From: Rhodoferax sp. GW822-FHT02A01 | GTDB lineage: Bacteria > Pseudomonadota > Gammaproteobacteria > Burkholderiales > Burkholderiaceae_C | Assembly: GCF_038784515.1 (NCBI RefSeq) | Contig: NZ_CP152376.1 | Location: forward strand, 1,488,001-1,552,000 | Direction: 5' to 3' | Length of the DNA: 64,000 nt | Part shown: positions 8,711 to 20,321 of the stretch, piece by piece | Layout: each line of letters opens with the position of its first letter | Numbering within the stretch: position 1 is the first letter of the stretch | Translations under genes and position numbers: made by a program | The notes under the pieces: generated by a model | What the model saw: the letters and a program-made list of their open reading frames with translations, nothing else | Told to the model about the DNA's origin: nothing | Database searches by the model: none

Positions 8711-9987
8711 CAATAAGTTTCCAAGTGCAGGCGGCCCTCGCGCTTAAGCGCTGCGCCCACCGTTTCCCAATTCAGTCCCGCGCCCTTGGCGATGTCATGC
8801 AACGCCAGCACAACGCCTTCTTCCATGCTCTTGAGTCCGCACACATAGAAGTAGCTGTTGCTGTCTGCCAGCAGCGGTGCCAGGTCGACGGCGCGCTCGC
8901 GCATCAGGTCCTGCACATAGCGCTTGGGGCTGCCCGGCGTGCGGGAGAAAGCGAAGTTGATGTCGATGAAATCCTTGGGTAGGTTCTGCAACGGGCCGAA
9001 GTAGGGCAGCTCCTGCTGCGTGCGCGCGCCGAAGAACAGCATCAGCTTGCCGCCTTCAAACTTGCCGCTCTGGCGCAGCCGGCGACGCCACTCGGTCATG
9101 GCGCGCATGGGTGCGCTGCCGGTGCCGGTGCAGATCATCACGATGTTGGAGCGCGGATGGTTGGGCATCAGGAAGCTGGTGCCGAACGGACCGATAACCT
9201 GCACGGTGTCGCCAATCTGCAGGTCGCACATGTAGTTGGAGCCGACGCCGCGCACCGGTTTGCCACTGTGGTCTTCCAGCACGCGCTTGATGGTGAGCGA
9301 CAGGTTGTTGTAGCCGGGACGCTCGCCGTTGCGCGGACTGGCAATGGAGTACTGGCGCGCGTGGTGGGCGCGGCCGTTTTCATCCACGCCAGGCGGGACG
9401 ATACCGATGCTCTGGCCTTCCAGCACGGGAAAGGGCATGCTGCCGAAGTCCAACACGATGTGGTGGGTGTCGTAGTCGGCACCGGCGGTGGCGCCCACTT
9501 CGGTCACGCGTACGTTGCCGACGACCTTGGCAGTCACGGTCTTCTCGGCGGCCTTGGGGCCGTAGAGGTTGGTGTAGGCATGGGCAGCCGACCAGGGCGG
9601 CAATGTGGCGCCGAAGGCTGCGGAATTGAATGCCTGCTGTCCGGCAGGGTCTGCTGCAGGTGCAGGGGCCTGCGCTTCTTGCACAGCCTCGGTGGCCACG
9701 CCTTGTTCGGCCAGTTGTTCGGCGCTGAGTTCAGCGGGCAACTCGTCCCAGAAGAACTGCGCCTCGATGGAGTAGGCCTGGGCCGCAGGCATCATGCGCC
9801 AGTTGTCGATGGAGCCAGTGGGGCAGGGGGAGATGCAGGCCATGCAGAGGTTACACACATCGGCCTTGACCACGTAGTTGCGTGCGTCGTGGGTGATGGC
9901 GCCCACGGGGCAGATGGCTTCGCAGGTGTTGCAGCGGATGCAGATCTCGGGGTCTATCAGGTGTTGCTTGATGACGGCTTCTGTCAT
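8710..9987 (-). CDS. boxA: Benzoyl-CoA 2,3-epoxidase reductase subunit BoxA
   Basis: This 425-residue iron-sulfur flavoprotein passes electrons from NADPH to the oxygenase BoxB for epoxidation of benzoyl-CoA. An N-terminal ferredoxin domain carries two 4Fe-4S motifs, with cysteines 16, 19, 22, 26 and 45, 48, 51, 55. An alanine-rich linker to about residue 150 follows. The C-terminal ferredoxin-NADP reductase module includes [13 protein letters not shown] (FAD contact) and [12 protein letters not shown] (NADPH contact). It lies downstream of boxB but is separated from it by 347 bp containing a divergent pair of structured repeats, so a purine-rich GAGAGAGAG segment just upstream is its likely ribosome-binding site. 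Confidence 0.97.
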   Translation of the reverse strand: MTEAVIKQHLIDPEICIRCNTCEAICPVGAITHDARNYVVKADVCNLCMACISPCPTGSIDNWRMMPAAQAYSIEAQFFWDELPAELSAEQLAEQGVATEAVQEAQAPAPAADPAGQQAFNSAAFGATLPPWSAAHAYTNLYGPKAAEKTVTAKVVGNVRVTEVGATAGADYDTHHIVLDFGSMPFPVLEGQSIGIVPPGVDENGRAHHARQYSIASPRNGERPGYNNLSLTIKRVLEDHSGKPVRGVGSNYMCDLQIGDTVQVIGPFGTSFLMPNHPRSNIVMICTGTGSAPMRAMTEWRRRLRQSGKFEGGKLMLFFGARTQQELPYFGPLQNLPKDFIDINFAFSRTPGSPKRYVQDLMRERAVDLAPLLADSNSYFYVCGLKSMEEGVVLALHDIAKGAGLNWETVGAALKREGRLHLETY

Positions 9988-10067
9988 GGTTGTCTCTCTC
10001 TCTTCTTGTGCAATGCTGCAATTGTGTGCTGTTATTGCTCGCCTACATTCGCTCAGAAGCGTGCGGC

Positions 10068-10139
10068 TTGGGTATTCTGCGCCGTTCGTGTCCCCCGGCC
10101 TGCGGCCTCCTCCTTTACCTCACTCTGCAGAACACCCAA
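10068..10139 (-). repeat. Structured repeat, copy A (RNA sense on the minus strand)
   Basis: Read on the minus strand this copy has a 13-bp outer stem (10127-10139 with 10068-10080, one G.U). A 46-bp core at 10081-10126 consists of conserved strand 1 AGTGAGGTAAAGGAGGA, an inner hairpin GGCC-GCA-GGCC, and conserved strand 2 GGGGGACACGAACGGC. The outer stem can be extended to 10063-10144 past one mismatch. It lies between boxB and boxA in the sense orientation of that operon, so it would be transcribed in its folded orientation. It does not look like an intrinsic terminator because no T tract follows. Confidence 0.75.
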
Positions 10140-10204
10140 TCCACCCGCTCCAGGTGACATACGTTACGCATGCCCACAGAGGGAACGCAGCGATCTCATT
10201 CGCA

Positions 10205-10296
10205 GCAGCAGGGTGGGGGTACGTGCCATAGCGAAGTAAAGGAGGAGCCCGAAGGGCGGGGGACATGAGCGGCGGCACGTTCCCCCACCTTGCTGC
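10205..10296 (+). repeat. Structured repeat, copy B (RNA sense on the plus strand)
   Basis: This copy is inverted relative to copy A. A 23-bp outer stem (10205-10227 with 10274-10296) has 21 Watson-Crick pairs, one G.U and one T.T. The 46-bp core at 10228-10273 carries AGCGAAGTAAAGGAGGA, an inner hairpin GCCC-GAA-GGGC, and GGGGGACATGAGCGGC. The outer stem sequence is unrelated to that of copy A. Copies A and B point away from each other with 65 bp between them. They fill most of the 347-bp gap 9988-10334, in which I see no gene. Confidence 0.75.
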
Positions 10297-10334
10297 GGGT
10301 TCAGCGACCACCCATGCCCACGGAGCACAGAACC

Positions 10335-11762
<1,428 letters not shown>

Positions 11763-11786
11763 GGTTGTTTCCTCGGGTTGATTGGT

Positions 11787-13451
11787 TTAAACGCGGTTCC
11801 AGTCGAATACGGCCTTGTCGCCCTTGCCGTACACCTTGAGAGCGCCCTTTTCTCCAACAGCGTTGGGGCGCTGGAAGATCCAGTTCTGCCAGGCGGTGAG
11901 GCGGCCAAAGACGCGGGTAAACATGTTTTCCGGGCCGTTGAAACGCAGGTTGGCTTCCATGCCGGTGAGCGCGTCGGGTGACATGGAGACACGCTCTTCC
12001 ACGGCGATGCGCACTTCGTCGGTCCAGTCGATGTCATCCGGGTTGGAAGTCACCAGGCCCAGCGCAAAGGCTGCATCCGCATCCAGCGGCTTGCCTGCCT
12101 GGGCGCGCACGGCGTCGAGTGCGGCCTGCTCACTATAGAAGCGGCGTTGCAGGCGGCTCTGTTCGGTGACCATGGGGTACAGACCGAAGTTGGTGTCGGA
12201 CACGGTGATCTTGGGCGATGCAGCCTCGTCGTCAGGCAGCATCAGCTGGTAGCTGCGGTCGCAGGCCAGGACCATTTCCAGAAACGTGCCGGCAAAGCAG
12301 GATCCGGCTTCAATCAGCGCAAACAGGCTGCGCGAGGACACGTCCAAGCGACTGAAGGTGCGGCGTAGCAGGCCAATGGTTTCGCGCACCAACCAGTGGT
12401 CCTTGTGGGCCACCAGCGTGGCGTCCATGGCCAGCACGGCGGCGGCGTCACCCTGCGACTTGATCAGCCAGATGCCGATGTCCAGTTCGTTGGTGCGCAT
12501 TTGCAGAATCGCGTCTTCCAGTTCACGGGCAAACGCCAGCGGAAACCACTGGTCGCCAGCGGCTTCGATGCCGGCGATGTCGGTGGGCTGGGCTCCGGTG
12601 GGGGCCTTGGCGGTGAAGGTGGCAGTGCGCTTGGCGCGGTCAATTTCCACCGTCACATGTTGGTAGCGCAGGGCATCGGCTTCCACGGTGCGGTGCAAGG
12701 GGTTGAACTTCACACCCTTGGCGTCCGCGGGACGGTCGCTCTGGGCGGCCAGGGCCAGGGCACGCTCCTGTACTTTGGCTGCGAACGCGGCAGGTTTGGC
12801 GATGTCGTCGACCAGGCGCCAGTCCTTGGCCTTCTGGCCACGCACACCTTCCACGCTGGTGCAGAAGATGTCGGCCAGGTCATGGCGCACATGGCGCTTG
12901 TCGGTCACGCGGGTCAGGCCACCGGTACCGGGCAGCACGCCCAGCAGGGGCACTTCGGGCAGGCTGACGGCGCTGGAGCGGTCGTCTACCAGCAGGATTT
13001 CGTCACAGGCCAGGGCCAACTCGTAGCCGCCACCAGCGCAGGCGCCGTTGACGGCGGCCAGGAATTTCAGACCGCTGTGCTTGGAGGAGTCTTCCAGGCC
13101 GTTGCGGGTTTCGTTGGTGAACTTGCAGAAGTTCACCTTCCAGGCGTGGCTGGAAACACCCAGCATGAAGATATTGGCGCCCGAGCAGAACACCTTTTCC
13201 TTGGCGCTGCTGACCACCACGGTGCGCACTTCGGGGTGCTCGAAGCGGATGCGCTGGATGGCGTCGTTGAGTTCGATGTCCACGCCCAGGTCGTAGCTGT
13301 TGAGCTTGAGCTTGTAACCGGGGCGCAGTCCGGCGGACTCGTCGATGTCGATGGCCAGGCTGGCTACAGCACCGTTGAAACTGAGCTTGAGGTGTTTGTA
13401 CTGGCTGGGATCGGTCTGGTATTCAACGCGGGGTGGGGTGGCAGTGGTCAT
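11787..13451 (-). CDS. boxC: 2,3-epoxybenzoyl-CoA dihydrolase BoxC
   Basis: This 554-residue crotonase-superfamily enzyme opens 2,3-epoxybenzoyl-CoA hydrolytically, giving 3,4-dehydroadipyl-CoA semialdehyde and formate. The first crotonase half holds SGANIFMLGVSS (about residues 91-102) and NGACAGGGYELALACDEILLVDDRSSAVSLPE. A second half holds FALIEAGSCFAGTFLEMVLACDRSYQL. The double-length architecture is diagnostic of BoxC. It is the first gene of the leftward box operon, directly downstream of the promoter at 13507-13536 and its TGCA boxes. Released formate would need an oxidase encoded elsewhere. Confidence 0.97.
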   Translation of the reverse strand: MTTATPPRVEYQTDPSQYKHLKLSFNGAVASLAIDIDESAGLRPGYKLKLNSYDLGVDIELNDAIQRIRFEHPEVRTVVVSSAKEKVFCSGANIFMLGVSSHAWKVNFCKFTNETRNGLEDSSKHSGLKFLAAVNGACAGGGYELALACDEILLVDDRSSAVSLPEVPLLGVLPGTGGLTRVTDKRHVRHDLADIFCTSVEGVRGQKAKDWRLVDDIAKPAAFAAKVQERALALAAQSDRPADAKGVKFNPLHRTVEADALRYQHVTVEIDRAKRTATFTAKAPTGAQPTDIAGIEAAGDQWFPLAFARELEDAILQMRTNELDIGIWLIKSQGDAAAVLAMDATLVAHKDHWLVRETIGLLRRTFSRLDVSSRSLFALIEAGSCFAGTFLEMVLACDRSYQLMLPDDEAASPKITVSDTNFGLYPMVTEQSRLQRRFYSEQAALDAVRAQAGKPLDADAAFALGLVTSNPDDIDWTDEVRIAVEERVSMSPDALTGMEANLRFNGPENMFTRVFGRLTAWQNWIFQRPNAVGEKGALKVYGKGDKAVFDWNRV

Positions 13452-13479
13452 GGTCTTGTCTCCGATAAAGATGTAAATA

Positions 13480-13549
13480 GATGCAGGCGCTCATTCATTG
13501 ATATGAATAATATTGCATCTGCTTAATCGTAGTCAAGCACTTTTGTGCA
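13480..13549 (-). promoter_or_regulatory. Putative BoxR operator: three TGCA boxes at 32-bp intervals
   Basis: TGCA occurs at 13482-13485, 13514-13517 and 13546-13549, each exactly 32 bp from the next, about three helical turns. The two right-hand copies read TGCATCT as direct repeats and the left-hand one reads GATGCA. Between the first two lies a second symmetry, ATTCAT (13493-13498) facing ATGAAT (13503-13508). BoxR of Azoarcus is known to bind repeated TGCA motifs at its box promoter, with different spacing. The array overlaps the boxC promoter. Confidence 0.55.
13507..13536 (-). promoter_or_regulatory. Sigma-70-type promoter for boxC
   Basis: On the minus strand a -35 TTGACT (13536-13531), an 18-bp spacer and a -10 TATTAT (13512-13507) precede boxC by about 55 bp. 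One TGCA box lies in the spacer. The matches are 5 of 6 for both hexamers. Confidence 0.6.
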
Positions 13550-13567
13550 TCTTTTTTGGAAATTTCT

Positions 13568-14500
13568 TTAAACCGGCAGTTGCAAGAGCTCACGCACCAT
13601 GGTGCGCAAAGCCTTGAACGTGGCCTCCAGCGGCTGGGCGCTGGTATCGAGCTTGAGCTGGGCCTTGGAATAGAAGGCTGCGCGCCCGGCCAGAATGCTC
13701 TTGAGGTCTTCCATGGCTTCCTTGCTGGAGGCCATGGGACGCAAATCGCCCTGCTCCAGCACCCGCTTCATATGGTCCTGCGGGTCGGCCTGCAGCCAGA
13801 CCGTGGTGCAGTGCGACAGCAACTGGTTGAAGGTGGCCGGGTCGGACACCAGGCCGCCGGGCGTGGCAATCACGGCTTCGGGGTAGATCTGAATGGCTTC
13901 TTCCAGCGCGCGGCGTTCGTAGCGGCGGTAGGCATTCATGCCGTACAGGGCCTGGATTTCGTTCACGCTGCAGCCGGCAAACTTCTCTATTTCGCGGCTG
14001 AGCTCTACAAACGGATAGCCCAAATCATCGGCCAGCATCTGGCCAAGTGAGGACTTGCCTGCGCCGCGAAGCCCTATCAGCGCCACTCTGGCGTTGGCTA
14101 TTGGGGTAGCGCCACCGGTTCCCAGGGCTTCGCCGATGGCGATGCGGGCCTTGCGCAGCTTGGCGTCGTCGGCGTTTTCCAGCAGCTCGCGGATCAGCAG
14201 CCACTCGGGGTTGGAGGTGGTCACATCGCCCAGCAGCTCCATCAAGGAGCACTGCAGGGCGCCCGCCACCTGCAGCAGCACCAGGATGGAGGCGTTGCCC
14301 TCACCATATTCCAGATTGGCCAAGTGGCGCTCCGACACATCGGCGGCTACCGCCACTGCCTTGCGGGTCATGCCCCGGCGCGCACGCAGCGAGCGCACGC
14401 GCTCACCCAGGCTGACCAGGAACGGGTTCTTCTGTGGTGCAGCGGTGCCGGTTTCAGCAACCAGGGGAACCGCTTCGGACTGCTCTAGTTCAGTATTCAT
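13568..14500 (-). CDS. boxR: BoxR, benzoyl-CoA-responsive regulator (XRE HTH + shikimate-kinase-like domain)
   Basis: This 310-residue protein has an XRE-type helix-turn-helix at about residues 33-92 (LGERVRSLRARRGMTRKAVA). It is joined to a shikimate-kinase-like domain with a P-loop, GLRGAGKSS, at 143-151. In the known BoxR family the kinase-like domain binds benzoyl-CoA and releases the repressor from box promoters. I chose the ATG at 14500; an in-frame GTG at 14524 would add eight residues. It is transcribed toward boxC and its own start lies beside the rightward arm promoter, so it can control both arms. It is likely autoregulated through TGCA sites at 14528 and 14577. Confidence 0.94.
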   Translation of the reverse strand: MNTELEQSEAVPLVAETGTAAPQKNPFLVSLGERVRSLRARRGMTRKAVAVAADVSERHLANLEYGEGNASILVLLQVAGALQCSLMELLGDVTTSNPEWLLIRELLENADDAKLRKARIAIGEALGTGGATPIANARVALIGLRGAGKSSLGQMLADDLGYPFVELSREIEKFAGCSVNEIQALYGMNAYRRYERRALEEAIQIYPEAVIATPGGLVSDPATFNQLLSHCTTVWLQADPQDHMKRVLEQGDLRPMASSKEAMEDLKSILAGRAAFYSKAQLKLDTSAQPLEATFKALRTMVRELLQLPV

Positions 14501-14540
14501 AGGGAACTCAGTGTAAACCCGCACTCATGCAATATAGTGC

Positions 14541-14569
14541 TTGACACGGGGTTGTGCGGGCTTTATCGT
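14541..14569 (+). promoter_or_regulatory. Promoter for the rightward box arm
   Basis: A consensus -35 TTGACA (14541-14546), a 17-bp spacer and a -10 TATCGT (14564-14569) point toward the DUF4863-boxD-bclA genes. TGCA boxes flank it at 14528-14531 and 14577-14580. Just downstream, GCACAA (14578-14583) faces TTGTGC, forming a possible operator. Confidence 0.55.
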
Positions 14570-14634
14570 TCATGCGTGCACAATAATTCATGTTGTGCGG
14601 AATGGCAAGCCTGAAACTCAAACTGGAGTGATTT

Positions 14635-15120
14635 GTGTCCCCCACCTCCGTCTCCCCTTCCGATTTTCGCGAAATGATCGCATCCCTGACCCAGTCCATC
14701 GCTGGCAGGCCGCTGGACCAGGCGCTGGATACCTGGCTCAACCAGAACGTCGGGCCCGACAGCCAGACCTACCAGCAACTCAAGGCCGCCTGCATCACCG
14801 GCGCGACCGAGGGCTGGCTGTGCAACCGCGAAGGGGGTGGCTTGCGCTACGGCCGCATCTTCAAGCCCGCCGACGACCTGCATGGCTTCTCGGTCGACGT
14901 GGTCGACATGAAAGACCTGGCCGGCCCCCACCACACCCACCCCGAAGGCGAGATCGACCTGATCATGCCGCTGGACGAAGGCGCCCTGTTCGACGGTCGC
15001 CCGGCCGGCTGGATGGTGGCCCCTGCGGGCAGCGCCCATCGCCCCACCGTTTCCCAGGGACGTGCCCTGGTGTTGTACCTGCTGCCCCAAGGCCGCATTG
15101 AATTCACGGCGGCCGCATGA
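14635..15120 (+). CDS. DUF4863 family protein, cupin-like, box-cluster associated
   Basis: This 161-residue protein has a cupin-like metal motif, GPHHTHPEGEIDLIMPL at about residues 101-117, followed by RPTVSQGRALVLYLLPQGRIEF. It starts at GTG 14635 with a GGAG ribosome-binding site 6 bp upstream. The same family contains, as far as I recall, 4-hydroxylaminobenzoate lyase from nitrobenzoate degraders. Nothing here shows that substrate. Its stop overlaps boxD by ATGA, so it is translationally coupled to the pathway. It may be an accessory enzyme acting on substituted benzoates or a ring-cleavage by-product; function is open. Confidence 0.85.
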   Translation: MSPTSVSPSDFREMIASLTQSIAGRPLDQALDTWLNQNVGPDSQTYQQLKAACITGATEGWLCNREGGGLRYGRIFKPADDLHGFSVDVVDMKDLAGPHHTHPEGEIDLIMPLDEGALFDGRPAGWMVAPAGSAHRPTVSQGRALVLYLLPQGRIEFTAAA

Positions 15121-16679
15121 GCACCACAGAACTCCTCCCCAATTTCCTAGGCGGCAAATGGCAGTCCGGTAGCGGCGCCGGCACCCCCTTGTTCGACCCG
15201 GTCACCGGTGCCGAACTGGTGCGCGTAGACGCCACCGGCCTCGATCTGGCCGGCGGCTTTGCCTTTGCCCGTGAACAGGGTGGTGCTGCCTTGCGTGCCC
15301 TCACCTACAAACAACGTGGCGCCCTGCTGGGCGAAGTCCTCAAGGTGCTGCAGGCCCAGCGCGATGCCTACTACGACATCGCCACGGCCAACAGCGGCAC
15401 GGTGAAAAACGATTCCGCGGTGGACATCGACGGCGGCCTGTTCACCCTGGGTGTGTATGCCCGCATGGGGGAAACACTGGGCGACAAGCACTATCTGCCC
15501 GACGGCGAAGCAGCGCGCCTGGGCAAGGACCCGCTGTTCCAGAGCCAGCACATCCTCACGCCCACACGCGGCGTGGCGCTGTTCATCAATGCCTTCAACT
15601 TCCCCGCATGGGGCTTGTGGGAAAAAGCCGCACCGGCATTGCTCAGCGGCGTGCCCGTCATCATCAAGCCCGCCACGGCCACCGCCTGGCTGACGCAGCG
15701 CATGGTGCGCGATGTGGTGGACGCGGGCATCCTGCCCGCGGGCGCCCTGTCGGTGGTCTGCGGCAGCTCGGCCGGTCTGCTGGACCAGTTGCAGCCCTTC
15801 GACGTGGTGTCCTTCACCGGCTCGGCCGATACGGCGGCAGTGATCCGCTCGCACCCGGCTGTCACCCAGCGTTCGGTGCGCGTGAACATCGAGGCCGACA
15901 GCGTGAACTCCGCCCTGCTGCTGCCCGGCGAAGCCGCAGGCAGCGAATCCTTCGACTTGCTGGCCAAGGAAGTGGCGCGCGAGATGACGGTCAAGTCCGG
16001 CCAGAAGTGCACCGCCATACGTCGCGTCTTCGTGCCCGAAGGTGTGTACGCTGCCGCCGCACAGGCCATCAGCGCACGGCTGGCCAAGACCACGGTGGGC
16101 AACCCGCGCAATGACGCGGTGCGCATGGGCGCACTGGTGAGCCGCACCCAGCTCAACGCGGTGCGCGAAGGTCTGGACTATCTGAAGGCACAGACCGAAG
16201 TGCTGCACGACGGCGCCACCCATGCGCTGGTGGATGCCGATGCCGCTTCCTGCTGCCTAGGCCCCACCCTGCTGGGCACGCGTAATGCGGCTGGCAGCGA
16301 TGCCAGCGACCGGGTGCATGACACCGAAGTGTTCGGCCCGGTGGCCACGCTGGTGGCCTACCGCGACCTGGGCCATGCCCTGCAGCTGGTGCGACGCGGC
16401 CAGGGTTCGCTGGTGTGTTCGCTCTACGGCAGCGACGCGCAGGCACTGGCCAAAGCCGCCACAGAGCTGGCCGACAGCCATGGCCGCGTGCACATCATCT
16501 CGCCCGATGTAGCGGCCCTGCACACCGGCCACGGCAATGTGATGCCGCAATCGCTGCATGGCGGCCCGGGCCGGGCGGGTGGCGGTGAGGAGCTGGGCGG
16601 TGCACGCGCGCTGAACTTCTACCACCGACGCGCCGCCATCCAGGCCAGCACCACCGTGCTGGCCCAGCTCGGCGCCTGA
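15117..16679 (+). CDS. boxD: 3,4-dehydroadipyl-CoA semialdehyde dehydrogenase
   Basis: This 520-residue aldehyde dehydrogenase oxidises the BoxC ring-cleavage product to 3,4-dehydroadipyl-CoA, using NADP+ in the characterised homologue. The catalytic cysteine is in SGQKCTAIRRVFVP at about residue 300. The NAD(P)-binding part has FINAFNFPAWGLWEKAAPALLSGVPVIIKPA, and NIEADSVNSALL holds the conserved Glu region. Overall form resembles the ALDH half of PaaZ. It overlaps the DUF4863 gene by 4 bp and precedes bclA by 26 bp. The gene is called boxD or boxZ in different organisms. Confidence 0.93.
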   Translation: MSTTELLPNFLGGKWQSGSGAGTPLFDPVTGAELVRVDATGLDLAGGFAFAREQGGAALRALTYKQRGALLGEVLKVLQAQRDAYYDIATANSGTVKNDSAVDIDGGLFTLGVYARMGETLGDKHYLPDGEAARLGKDPLFQSQHILTPTRGVALFINAFNFPAWGLWEKAAPALLSGVPVIIKPATATAWLTQRMVRDVVDAGILPAGALSVVCGSSAGLLDQLQPFDVVSFTGSADTAAVIRSHPAVTQRSVRVNIEADSVNSALLLPGEAAGSESFDLLAKEVAREMTVKSGQKCTAIRRVFVPEGVYAAAAQAISARLAKTTVGNPRNDAVRMGALVSRTQLNAVREGLDYLKAQTEVLHDGATHALVDADAASCCLGPTLLGTRNAAGSDASDRVHDTEVFGPVATLVAYRDLGHALQLVRRGQGSLVCSLYGSDAQALAKAATELADSHGRVHIISPDVAALHTGHGNVMPQSLHGGPGRAGGGEELGGARALNFYHRRAAIQASTTVLAQLGA

Positions 16680-16705
16680 GCATTACAAAAAGACAGGAGA
16701 CAGAC

Positions 16706-18295
<1,590 letters not shown>

Positions 18296-18297
18296 AC

Positions 18298-19128
18298 ATG
18301 GACACCGCAGTGCGCAAAGCACCCGTTGTCGCGTCCACCGAATCGGTGGAGCTGGACTGGGCTGGCCGGCCGGTGCGTGTGGAATACCAGTGGCTGCGCC
18401 GTGAAGACACGCAGGCACCCTTGATGGTGTTCCTGCACGAAGGGCTGGGCTCGGTCTCGATGTGGCGCGACTTCCCTGCTGCCTTGTGCGAGGCTCTGGG
18501 CTGCCGTGGTCTGGTGTATTCGCGTCCGGGTTATGGCCTGTCCACACCGCGCGCTTCGGGTGAGCAATGGCGACCGGACTTCATGCACCGCCAGGCACGC
18601 GAGGTCCTGCCAGCACTGCTTTCCGCTTTGGATATCGACCCCATCCAAGACAGGCTTTGGCTGCTGGGCCACAGCGACGGCGGCTCTATTGCGTTGCTGT
18701 ATGCCGCCCTGTTTCCCGACCGACTCAGCGGTGCCATCGTGCTGGCGCCGCACATCCTGGTGGAAGACGTCTCGATCGAGAGCATTGCGGAAGCTCGCAC
18801 AGCCTATCTGGATACCGACCTGCGCCAGCGCCTGGCACGCCATCACCGCGATCCCGACTCGGCCTTCTGGGGTTGGAACGACATCTGGCTGCACCCTGAC
18901 TTCCGCAGCTGGCGCATAGACCAGGAACTGCACACCATCACCTGCCCGCTGCTGGCGGTACAAGGGGTAAACGATAGGTACGGCACGATGGAACAAGTCC
19001 ATGGAATAGCCCGAGTCGCGCCACAATGTGCAGTCGTGGAGCTGGCCGATTGCGGCCACTCACCGCATCTGGAACAAAGAGACCGCCTGATAGAAGTGGT
19101 CCGGAATTTTTATTCATCAACACACTGA
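18298..19128 (+). CDS. Alpha/beta hydrolase, box-cluster associated
   Basis: This 276-residue alpha/beta hydrolase starts two bases after the bclA stop. The nucleophile elbow is GHSDGG with Ser126. The oxyanion/HG region is FLHEGLGSVSMW at about 45-56, and a C-terminal ADCGHSPHLEQ supplies the likely histidine. No signal peptide is visible, so it is cytosolic. In other box clusters a hydrolase of this kind also sits next to bclA. Possible roles are hydrolysis of an aromatic ester to benzoate or removal of stalled CoA thioesters or lactones. The exact substrate is unknown. Confidence 0.88.
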   Translation: MDTAVRKAPVVASTESVELDWAGRPVRVEYQWLRREDTQAPLMVFLHEGLGSVSMWRDFPAALCEALGCRGLVYSRPGYGLSTPRASGEQWRPDFMHRQAREVLPALLSALDIDPIQDRLWLLGHSDGGSIALLYAALFPDRLSGAIVLAPHILVEDVSIESIAEARTAYLDTDLRQRLARHHRDPDSAFWGWNDIWLHPDFRSWRIDQELHTITCPLLAVQGVNDRYGTMEQVHGIARVAPQCAVVELADCGHSPHLEQRDRLIEVVRNFYSSTH

Positions 19129-19139
19129 GGAGACACAAC

Positions 19140-20315
19140 ATGAAACCCACGCGCGTCCTTTTCCGCACCACCCTGGTTGCTGCCGCTACCGCACTGCTTT
19201 CCACCGTAGCCTTTGCCCAGGCTGGCGCCAAGCTCAAGGTCGGCCTGATGCTGCCCTACACCGGCACCTTTGCCTCGCTGGGCAATGCGATTGAAAACGG
19301 CTTCAAGCTGTACATCACCGAACAGGGCGGCAAGATTGCCGGACGCGAAGTGGAGTTCGTCAAGGTGGATGATGAGTCCGACCCGTCCAAGGCTACAGAC
19401 AACGTCAACAAGCTGATCAAGCGCGACAACGTGGACGTGCTGATCGGCACGGTGCACTCCGGCGTGGCCATGGCCATGGCCAAAGTCGCCAAGGAAAGCG
19501 GCACGCTGCTGATCGTGCCCAACGCGGGTGCCGACGCGGTCACCGGCCCCATGTGCGCGCCCAACATCTTCCGCAGCTCTTTCAGCAACTGGCAACCCGG
19601 CTACGCCATGGGTGAAGTCATGGCCAAGAAGGGCATCAAGAAGGTTGTGACCATCACCTGGAAGTACGCAGCCGGTGACGAGAGCGTACGCGGATTCAAG
19701 GAGGCGTTTGAGAAGGGCGGTGGCACCGTGGTGAAAGAGCTCAACCTGCCCTTCCCCAATGTGGAGTTCCAGGCCCTGCTGACCGATATCGCTGCGACCA
19801 AGCCGGACGCCGTGTTCACCTTCTTCGCGGGTGGCGGTGCAGTGAAGTTCGTGAAGGACTACGCAGCTGCAGGCCTGAAGAAAACCATTCCGCTGTATGG
19901 CTCGGGCTTCCTGACCGACGGCACGCTGGATGCACAGGGCGCCGATGCCGAAGGCCTGCAAACCGCGCTGCACTATGCCGACAGCATGGAAATCACCAAG
20001 GACAAATCCTTCCGTCTGGCCTATGCCAAGACCTACAAGCTGCAGCCCGACGTGTATGCGGTGCAGGGCTATGACGCAGCGCAGATCCTGGGCATTGGCC
20101 TGAAGGCCGTGAATGGCGACCTGAGCAAAAAGGCCGAGTTCGCCGCTGCCGTGGAAGCCGCCAAGATCGACAGCCCGCGCGGCACCTTCTCGCTCTCCAA
20201 GGCCCACAACCCGGTGCAGGACATCTATCTGCGCCAGGTCACCGGCAAGGAAAACAAGCTGATCGGCATTGCCAGCAAGGCACTGGCCGATCCAGCCCGC
20301 GGCTGCAAGATGTAG
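19140..20315 (+). CDS. ABC transporter periplasmic substrate-binding protein (LivK type)
   Basis: This 391-residue periplasmic protein belongs to the branched-chain amino-acid/aromatic binding family (Peripla_BP_6). A signal peptide spans about residues 1-23 and ends VAFAQA. The mature part starts KLKVGLMLPYTGTFASLGNAIENGFKLY, typical of the family. The start at 19140 follows an AGGAG ribosome-binding site and leaves 11 bp after the hydrolase. Its place between bclA and the permeases suggests a benzoate or related aromatic acid ligand; this is inference from context. It is separated from the permease genes by an intergenic repeat. Confidence 0.92.
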   Translation: MKPTRVLFRTTLVAAATALLSTVAFAQAGAKLKVGLMLPYTGTFASLGNAIENGFKLYITEQGGKIAGREVEFVKVDDESDPSKATDNVNKLIKRDNVDVLIGTVHSGVAMAMAKVAKESGTLLIVPNAGADAVTGPMCAPNIFRSSFSNWQPGYAMGEVMAKKGIKKVVTITWKYAAGDESVRGFKEAFEKGGGTVVKELNLPFPNVEFQALLTDIAATKPDAVFTFFAGGGAVKFVKDYAAAGLKKTIPLYGSGFLTDGTLDAQGADAEGLQTALHYADSMEITKDKSFRLAYAKTYKLQPDVYAVQGYDAAQILGIGLKAVNGDLSKKAEFAAAVEAAKIDSPRGTFSLSKAHNPVQDIYLRQVTGKENKLIGIASKALADPARGCKM

Positions 20316-20321
20316 TGGCAC

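Noticed and set aside
10081..10273. Reading the repeats between boxB and boxA as simple intrinsic terminators
   Set aside because: The stems enclose long conserved loops, no T run follows any copy, and one copy of each pair is in the wrong direction for the flanking genes.
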